Shown piece after piece: positions 59,000 to 64,000 of a stretch of 64,000 nucleotides of DNA. Both the position numbers and the translations under genes were made by a program. Numbering within the stretch: the stretch's first letter is position 1; each line of letters begins with the position of its first letter. The notes beneath the pieces are model-generated. The model worked only from the letters and a program-made list of their open reading frames with translations. It had not been told where the DNA came from and ran no database searches. Source of the DNA: JAIBBD01 sp041390685 (GTDB lineage: Bacteria; Chloroflexota; Dehalococcoidia; UBA2979); NCBI GenBank assembly GCA_041390685.1, contig JAWKPL010000001.1, positions 2,542,001 to 2,606,000 on the forward strand, written 5' to 3'.

Positions 59000-59263
59000 A
59001 TGCCGCTCGTCTTCATCCCATCCCTGATGCGCAACATGACCGAGAACCAGGACCGCGTGCAGGTCGAAGGCGCCACGCTGCGCCAGGTCGTCGACAACCT
59101 CGACGCGCGCTACCCCGGCATCAAGGAACTCGTCGTGCAGGACGGCCGCGTCCGACCCGGCCTCGCCCTCGCCATCAACGGAGAGATCGCCACCACCGGC
59201 CTCATGGCCAGAGTCCCTGACGAGGCCGAAGTCCAGATCCTCCCCGCCATCGGCGGAGGATGA
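59000..59263 (+). CDS. MoaD/ThiS-like ubiquitin-fold sulphur carrier
   Basis: An 87-residue beta-grasp protein: VEGATLRQVVDNLDARYPGIKELVV, then VRPGLALAINGEI and the C terminus VQILPAIGGG. The terminal Gly-Gly is the site adenylated and thiocarboxylated in MoaD and ThiS. It lies close to the Mo hydroxylase, so a role in cofactor sulphur delivery is attractive but not shown; other sulphur pathways are possible. Confidence 0.82.
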   Translation: MPLVFIPSLMRNMTENQDRVQVEGATLRQVVDNLDARYPGIKELVVQDGRVRPGLALAINGEIATTGLMARVPDEAEVQILPAIGGG

Positions 59264-59271
59264 CATAACGC

Positions 59272-59306
59272 GACAGGCCGCATGACTGCGGCCTGTCTCT
59301 ACTTCT
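59272..59306 (+). terminator. Terminator of the MoaD-like gene
   Basis: Perfect 11-bp stem GACAGGCCGCA / TGCGGCCTGTC (59272-59282, 59287-59297), 4-nt loop, followed by a pyrimidine-rich TCTACTTCT. Confidence 0.75.
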
Positions 59307-59355
59307 CGGCAGGGGAGTGGCCGCCGAGCCGTCAGCCCCGGCCCTCAGTCGCCCG

Positions 59356-59901
59356 CTAGTCCCCCAGCAGCGTGTCGTACCCCAGGTCGCGGATCTCCTC
59401 CACGTACTCCGACCGCCAGCCCGGCGAGGGGATGCGGCGGTTACGCTCGCGGAACTCGTGGTGGTACATCAGGTACTCCTCCTCGAGCCGCTGACGCCAC
59501 TCCGTCTCCTCCCGGAACGCGTCCGGATCGACCTCCTCCAGGGGACGGTCGATGTCCTCGTCCGGCAGCTCCACCTCGTCGCGCCAGTACTCCGCCAGGT
59601 AGTCCAGCGACTCCTCGAGGTCCCGCCGGCAGTCCAGCATGTACGTCTCGAGGGCCTGCGACGCATCGACGGGCGTGCCGCGCAGCCGCTCGATCCGCGC
59701 ACACTCAGTGCACAGCGTGATCAACTTCCGCGCCTCGCACTCCTCGCCCCGCGGACAGTTCCGGTGCCGCGGCGCGAACGCGTTCAGCGTCGGCTTCCGC
59801 GAATACCCCACCACGAGCGTCTCGAACGTCTGCTCGCACCGAGGGCACACGAGATGGTCCGCGAAGATCCGATTGATCGCTTCTTCCCAGTTGATTTGCA
59901 T
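59356..59901 (-). CDS. Unknown protein with N-terminal zinc-ribbon-like cysteines
   Basis: A 181-residue protein I cannot assign. The first 75 residues contain CPRC (19-22), NCPRGEEC and LCTEC, enough cysteines for one or two zinc sites; the rest is acidic and predicted helical (RRDLEESLDYLAEYWRDE). No membrane segment. GAGGGAGCCGAGG precedes ATG 59901, and TAGGAT lies about 30 bp upstream. Confidence 0.68.
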   Translation of the reverse strand: MQINWEEAINRIFADHLVCPRCEQTFETLVVGYSRKPTLNAFAPRHRNCPRGEECEARKLITLCTECARIERLRGTPVDASQALETYMLDCRRDLEESLDYLAEYWRDEVELPDEDIDRPLEEVDPDAFREETEWRQRLEEEYLMYHHEFRERNRRIPSPGWRSEYVEEIRDLGYDTLLGD

Positions 59902-60214
59902 CCTCGGCTCCCTCAGCCCGTTTCTCCGATCCTACGGCGGGCCAACCTCGTGTCAATCGCCGCCGGGCGCCCCGCGGGACCCCGCCGCCTGCCCCGTATC
60001 CCTCTTGCCGCTCGCCTCTGCCGCAGTACGCCGAATGTGTTAGAAAGTCCGTAGGAGTGAGTGGACTGTGCAGCACGGCGCGCCCGCTCCTCCACGCCGC
60101 TGTGCAGTGGGCCGACCCATCGAACCCGCGGCCCCTGCCTCCCGACGCCCGAACCACGTTTCTCGCGGGCGCCGGTGAGAGCGCCGCCTGGAAAGGGCAC
60201 GAGTGACGTCCTAG
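59902..60214. other. 313-bp intergenic stretch with a queD 3'-end remnant
   Basis: Apart from the short queD-like remnant at 59953-59996, and a G+C-rich background, I see no gene, RNA or strong hairpin in it. Any promoter here would be divergent. Confidence 0.5.
59953..59996 (-). repeat. 44-bp copy of the queD 3' end
   Basis: 40 of 44 bases match 61543-61586, the end of queD. On the minus strand both copies end in the same frame with GQAAG, RGA, GGD and TGA. It marks the left edge of the DUF4389 region as the queD end marks its right edge. Confidence 0.7.
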
Positions 60215-61327
60215 GTGGGGTACCCGGTTTCCATCGATGCCATTCGCCCCGTGTCGCAGCCGCGTTTGAGCGTCGCACTTCGCTTCCCGCTCGCGCTGCC
60301 GGCCGTGGTCTGGTCGGTGCTTCTCATGGGAGGTGCTCCCGTTGCGCTCGTCGCCGCGCTGGTCGTGACCGGACGCGTTCCCCGCTGGCTCTACGAGTTC
60401 CAGGTCAACGTGAATCGCTGAAACACCAGAGCTCTTGCCTACCTGCTCCTGCTGACCGACGAGTATGCACGCTTCGAAGGTGAACATCCCGTCTCGTATG
60501 AGGTGGTAGGCGCGCATCCAATATCGAGGCGGCGTGTCGTGATCTGGAAACTGATATCTGCCATCCCTCACGGCCTCCTACTCGCGCTGCTCGCGGTTCT
60601 GCTGGTGCCAGTCACCGTCGTTGGCTGGCTCGTCTGCCTTGTTCGTGGCAGCAACCCCGACGGTCTTCATCGATACGGGGTCGGGGTGCTGAGGTGGGGT
60701 GGGAGACTGCAGGCGTATCTGATATCTCTGACGGACGACTACCCCCCCTTCTCGTTCCGTTCCGACGCAACAGCGTCAACCGCCGCAACTGTGGCCGGAT
60801 CAACGATGGGCGTGACCCTTGTGGGGTTGTCGTTCACGGCGCTCGCCGGCCTCGTGGCATTTGGTGGTGAGCGATCGGTGGCCGCCGTGAGCTACCAGGG
60901 TCTGCTGACCGAAGGTATCAGCGTTCAGGCAGAAGTGATTTCTGCGAATGTGGTCCTCCACGCAGCAGCCGATCCAATGCAGCAAGCGGACTGGTTCCTG
61001 CGACCCGATGCCGGCAAAAGGATCGTGGCTTTCGCATTCACCGTGACGAATCAACGCCCAGGGTCTCCCGGGGGCGTCGGCTCTGCGGTCCCGGTTCGGG
61101 GCAGTGCATTCAGTCTCATCGACGAGCACGGCGCGACGCACACGCCCATCCTGGTCCTTTCGGACGGTCGTCCCACGCCGTTCTCCATCGACCTGAGGCA
61201 GACGGTGGAGGTTCTGACATACTTCGAGCTGCACGACGGCGTACGCCCGTCGCAGCTGGTCTGGGACGTTCTTGACTACATCTCGTTTCCTCGCATCGGT
61301 GAGACGATTGTGTTCGAGTTCCGGTAG
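60215..61327 (+). pseudogene. DUF4389-type membrane protein gene interrupted by an in-frame TGA
   Basis: One continuous frame from GTG 60215 to TAG 61325 apart from TGA at 60419-60421. It reads as two DUF4389-like repeats (each with a hydrophobic pair ending in LLLLTDEY or LISLTDDYPPF) plus a C-terminal extracytoplasmic beta domain. In DUF4389 repeats, the VGVxRW position holds Trp; here the first repeat has NR then TGA, the second has LRWGG, so a single TGG-to-TGA change explains the stop. Hence a recent pseudogene, unless the stop is read through or is a sequencing error. Confidence 0.75.
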
Positions 61328-61430
61328 GTGGTCCTCCCGCGTGGCGTCGACCACCGTCGCCGGTTCGTGACACCGGAGCCGACGACACGAGCCGCTGTCT
61401 CAGGCCGGACACCCTCGTAACACACGCTGA

Positions 61431-61526
61431 CAAGCGTTCTACGCTCGGATCGGCCGCGACGCCTGGCAAAGCATCGAGCGCGACGACCTCCTGGCCGAGC
61501 TCGACGCCGAGTTCGGGCCAGCCTAG
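61431..61526 (+). pseudogene. Possible 3' fragment of a lost gene
   Basis: A 31-codon frame ending at TAG 61524-61526 reads like a protein C terminus (RIGRDAWQSIERDDLLAELDAE). It has no start codon or upstream body and I cannot name the family. Confidence 0.3.
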
Positions 61527-61542
61527 CCCTCGCCCGCGCCGC

Positions 61543-62040
61543 TCAATCGCCGCCCAGCGCCCCGCGGAACCCCGCAGCCTGCCCCGGCATCTCCTCCACA
61601 TCCACCGCCAGCACCGCGATGTTTGAGTGCCCGCCGGCCGCCGTCAGCCCGGCCGCCACCCGCTCCCAGATCCACCGCGCGAGCAGTTCCGCCGTCGTGT
61701 TCTCGATCGGCAACGCCGCGACGTCCGAGGCTGGGAACACGTACGTCCGCTCCCCGAACCGCACCGTCCACCGCCCGTCCCCCTCCTCGATGCCGAGGAG
61801 CGTCGAGTCCCGCTGCAGCAGGAACCGGTGGTCCAGCGCCTCGCACGCCTCGCGCGCCAGCCGCTTCAGCACCCCGAAGTCGATCACCCACCGGTCCGAG
61901 GTCAGCCCGCCCTCCACGCGGCAGCGCACCTCGTAGTTGTGCCCGTGCAGCGGCTCCAGTTCGTCGCCCAGCGTCGCCATATGCGCGGCCGCGAACCGCA
62001 GCCGCACCCCCTCCACAGTGACGTGATACTCGGAGGTCAT
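61543..62040 (-). CDS. queD: 6-carboxytetrahydropterin synthase (QueD/PTPS family)
   Basis: A 165-residue PTPS-family protein. The zinc histidines are in RFAAAHMATLGDELEPLHGHNYEV (H at about 20, then HGH), the acid-base part is WVIDFGVLKRLAREACEALDHRFLL, and ENTTAELLARWIWERV is the conserved closing helix. The catalytic Cys of true QueD (CxxxHGH) is not seen before HGHNY, so PTPS-III or related activity is possible. ATG 62040 begins the fold. Confidence 0.85.
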   Translation of the reverse strand: MTSEYHVTVEGVRLRFAAAHMATLGDELEPLHGHNYEVRCRVEGGLTSDRWVIDFGVLKRLAREACEALDHRFLLQRDSTLLGIEEGDGRWTVRFGERTYVFPASDVAALPIENTTAELLARWIWERVAAGLTAAGGHSNIAVLAVDVEEMPGQAAGFRGALGGD

Positions 62041-62051
62041 CGCCACCTCGC

Positions 62052-62396
62052 TCACAGCGACATAAAGAGCGTGAAGAGCTGAGGGTTGACACCCGTGATC
62101 CGCGCGCGCAGCTCGGGGCTCAGCTCCCCGCACAACTCGCCCGTGACCGTGCCCGTTGCCAGGATCGGCTCCATCAGCGCGGCCATGTGCTCCCCGTGCT
62201 CGATCAGCGCGTCCGAGTCCCGAAACCGCTCGAGGACGAGCGCCTCGGACTCGTCCGCGTTGAAGTACGTCTCGTACTGGAGCGTCCCGCGATCCTGCGA
62301 CCGCACGATCTCCATCGCCTGCGCCGAGAGCCGCTTGAACTCCTCAACCATGCCCGCATGAAACCGGAACCGCACGATGCCCTGCAGCTCGCTCAT
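62052..62396 (-). CDS. Antibiotic biosynthesis monooxygenase-fold protein
   Basis: A 114-residue dimeric alpha/beta-barrel protein: ELQGIVRFRFHAGMVEEFKRLSAQAMEIVRSQDRGTLQYETYFN, then EALVLERFRDSDALIEHGEHMAALMEPI. This is the ABM/YgiN-like pattern. Members include cofactor-independent monooxygenases and heme-degrading enzymes; the role here is unknown. It is 11 bp upstream of queD on the same strand. Confidence 0.82.
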   Translation of the reverse strand: MSELQGIVRFRFHAGMVEEFKRLSAQAMEIVRSQDRGTLQYETYFNADESEALVLERFRDSDALIEHGEHMAALMEPILATGTVTGELCGELSPELRARITGVNPQLFTLFMSL

Positions 62397-62470
62397 CGGC
62401 TCGCCTCCCGACTTCCCGGTCCAACCCCGATCGGAGAGTGGCGCCCTCGCCCCTCGGCGCCGTTCAGACA

Positions 62471-62504
62471 ACACGAGGGCAGCTCGTCTGAGCTGCCCTC
62501 GTGT
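62471..62504 (-). terminator. Terminator after korB
   Basis: Perfect 15-bp stem (62471-62485 with 62490-62504), 4-nt loop; on the minus strand it follows the korB stop and is trailed by TGTCTG. The strongest hairpin noted in the window. Confidence 0.8.
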
Positions 62505-62535
62505 GAATGGGCGGTACGTGCGTTTGCGCGGCCCG

Positions 62536-63408
62536 CTAGATGTGCAGCCCCGTCAGCAGAGCATCGACGTCGCGGACGCGCACCTTCGTGCGCTCGCGCG
62601 CCTCGGCTAGCCGGTCCTGCAGCGGCACGCTATCCGGGTTCTGGTACACCAGGCCGACCGGGATGCCCTTCTGCCGCACCAGCCGCATCGCCGCCTCCAG
62701 GTCGCCTGCGTCGTGGTCGGCCGGCACCGGGTACGCCGCCGGCTCGATCCCCTTCGCCGGGTTGCCCTTGAGCGCCTCGTACGTGTCGTTGTACGTCGTG
62801 CACGGCGACTGCACGTGCACGATCGAGAACCCTCGATGGTCCATCGCCTGCGAGATGTACTGCGCCAGGTCCTTCGGCCGCGACGACACCGCCGAGGCCA
62901 CGAACGACACCCCCAGCGCCAGGTACAGGTCGAGCGGCCGCATTGCCTCCTCGAGCTTCCCGTATGGGGTCGTCGGCGTGATCTCGCCGAACGCCGTCGT
63001 CGGCGAAGCCTGACCCTTCGTCAGGCCGTAGATGCCGTTGTCCATCACCACGACCGTCACGTCGAGGTTGCGCTTCGCCTGCGGGCCGATGTGCTCGCCG
63101 CCGATGCTCAGGAAGTCGCCGTCGCCCGCCGCGACCAGCACGTTCAAGTCCGGCCGCGAGGTCTTCACGCCCCACGCGATGGGCAGCGTGCGCCCGTGGA
63201 TGCCGTGGAACCCGTACGGCTGCGGCCCCTCCTGCAGGTGCACGAGGTTGCCCGAGCACCCGATGCCCGCGATCAGCACCGTGTTCTCGATCGGCTCCTT
63301 CAGCCGGTTCACGCGGTCCGCCAGCGCCAGCTCGATGCCGCGCACGACACCGAAGTCACCGCAGCCGGGGCACCACTTGAAGTCGTACTCGGGATTGCGC
63401 TTGCTCAT
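62536..63408 (-). CDS. korB: 2-oxoacid:ferredoxin oxidoreductase beta subunit
   Basis: A 290-residue thiamine-diphosphate subunit. FKWCPGCGDFGVVRG has the conserved cysteine region; GIGCSGN and GIHGRTLPIAWGVK follow, and the ThDP motif is GDGDFLSIGGEH to VVMDNGIYGLTKGQASPT. Length and ALKGNPAKGIEPAAYP resemble 2-oxoglutarate (Kor)-type rather than pyruvate enzymes, but branched oxoacids are possible. The ATG overlaps the korA stop (ATGA). Confidence 0.93.
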   Translation of the reverse strand: MSKRNPEYDFKWCPGCGDFGVVRGIELALADRVNRLKEPIENTVLIAGIGCSGNLVHLQEGPQPYGFHGIHGRTLPIAWGVKTSRPDLNVLVAAGDGDFLSIGGEHIGPQAKRNLDVTVVVMDNGIYGLTKGQASPTTAFGEITPTTPYGKLEEAMRPLDLYLALGVSFVASAVSSRPKDLAQYISQAMDHRGFSIVHVQSPCTTYNDTYEALKGNPAKGIEPAAYPVPADHDAGDLEAAMRLVRQKGIPVGLVYQNPDSVPLQDRLAEARERTKVRVRDVDALLTGLHI

Positions 63409-64000
63409 ACCGCAGCCAGCCTTCCGCTTGTGCTCCGCAGGTGCTCCCGGACTTGCTCAACCAGGAACTGCTCCTTGAAGGGCAGTCCGGTGTATTGCGT
63501 AACGGAGACTGCGTTAATTCCCATCGATCGCAGGATACTAGAGAACTGCCCGAGGTAGTTCAGCTCCGGCACGATCACCAGGTCCTTCTTCTTCAGTTCC
63601 TCGACCAGCGCCGGGGGCAGCGGGTTGAGGTACATCGTGAAGTACCACGCCACGTCTTCGCCGGCCTCCACCAGCCGGTTGAACGCCGCCCGCGCCGGCC
63701 CCTTCGAGCCGCCCCAGGGCATGATCGCCACACTCGCCTCGGTCCGCTCGGCCTCGTACGTCCCGTCCTCGAGCAGCTTCAGCTTGTTGAACCGCCGCTC
63801 CATCATGTCGACGTGCACGTGCGGCTGGTGCGTCGTGTCGCCCTGCTCGTCGTGCTCACTCGCGTTGGCGACATAAGCACCAGGGTTCCCCGGCACCGGG
63901 AACGGCGTCAGTTCGCGCCCCTGGTATCGCCGGTTGCCCATCGATCCGTCCGAGACGACCCGCCGCTCGGCCTGTACCTGGCTCAAGTCGGGCCGGTCCA
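63405..64000 (-). CDS. korA: 2-oxoacid:ferredoxin oxidoreductase alpha subunit, C-terminal part
   Basis: The frame is open to the window edge, so the N-terminal gamma-like and most of the pyrimidine-binding domain are missing. Visible parts are SDGSMGNRRYQGR, the DMMERRFNKL helix, VAIMPWGGSKGPARAA and LVIVPELNYLGQF, the transketolase C-terminal domain of KorA. It forms a heteromer with korB and reduces ferredoxin while decarboxylating a 2-oxoacid. Confidence 0.92.
   Translation of the reverse strand, partial: DRPDLSQVQAERRVVSDGSMGNRRYQGRELTPFPVPGNPGAYVANASEHDEQGDTTHQPHVHVDMMERRFNKLKLLEDGTYEAERTEASVAIMPWGGSKGPARAAFNRLVEAGEDVAWYFTMYLNPLPPALVEELKKKDLVIVPELNYLGQFSSILRSMGINAVSVTQYTGLPFKEQFLVEQVREHLRSTSGRLAAV

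Noticed and set aside
1..64000. tRNA, rRNA or CRISPR arrays
   Set aside because: I looked through all intergenic gaps for T-loop-like GGTTCGANTC segments and regularly spaced repeats. A partial GGTTCGAT near 23753 is not within a cloverleaf. Nothing convincing was found.

Overview
The window is a very G+C-rich (roughly 68-70% by eye), densely packed bacterial chromosome segment. Many genes overlap by 1-4 bases (ATGA, GTGA, TGATG). The gene content suggests Chloroflexota, perhaps near Dehalococcoidia/Tepidiformia: short-form HisG with HisZ, stand-alone PurS, archaeal-type phosphoglycerate mutase, LL-diaminopimelate aminotransferase, a KorAB-type 2-oxoacid:ferredoxin oxidoreductase, and a three-subunit molybdenum hydroxylase. 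This assignment is an inference from content; no rRNA or tRNA gene is visible.

Layout. 1-6.5 kb: end of alaS, ruvX, mltG, then a shikimate block (aroE, a membrane protein, aroC, a fused aroK-aroB) and acylphosphatase. 6.6-13 kb: an orphan branched-chain amino-acid binding lipoprotein, mobB-moeA (molybdenum cofactor), a stand-alone Lrp/AsnC effector domain, an MFS transporter, pheS without pheT. 13-21.4 kb: an orphan oligopeptide-binding Tat lipoprotein, then a histidine operon (hisZ, a double-length hisG, a zinc phospholipase-like gene, hisD, hisC, hisB) preceded by a His-rich leader peptide and an intrinsic terminator, i.e. a classical attenuator. 21.4-24.5 kb: CDF and ZIP metal transporters, Dps, MgtC. 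24.5-25.7 kb: a small conserved protein and an inositol-monophosphatase-family enzyme that may be the missing histidinol-phosphatase.

25.7-31 kb is an accessory island: a vapBC cassette lying between two near-identical copies of the 3' end of the phosphatase gene, then a 1394-residue nuclease-STAND NTPase protein resembling Avs-type antiphage sensors, of clearly lower G+C. 31-38.3 kb: purine genes on the minus strand (guaA, purD, purB, purC, purS) interrupted by a G+C-poor uracil-DNA-glycosylase-like gene and a DUF4258/DUF2283 toxin-antitoxin-like pair. 38.4-51.5 kb: tsaC, rpiB, a penicillin-acylase family enzyme, a polyprenyl synthase, lower glycolysis (pgk, apgM, tpiA), miaA, dapF, a GNAT protein, dapL, hflX. 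51.5-54.4 kb: a methyltransferase, an unknown protein, a flavodoxin and a small membrane protein.

54.5-59.3 kb: a molybdenum hydroxylase operon (FAD, 2Fe-2S and Mo subunits) with a 14-bp inverted repeat before the Mo gene, followed by a SnoaL-like protein and a MoaD/ThiS-like protein. 59.3-62.5 kb: a zinc-ribbon protein, a DUF4389 gene broken by an in-frame TGA and flanked by a short duplication of the queD 3' end, then queD and a small monooxygenase-fold protein. The window ends with korB and a partial korA.

The best leads are the histidine attenuator, the tandem HisG, the Avs-like gene, two accessory cassettes each bounded by a duplicated 3' end of a neighbouring gene, a set of apparently leaderless promoters, and the missing canonical start codon of hflX.
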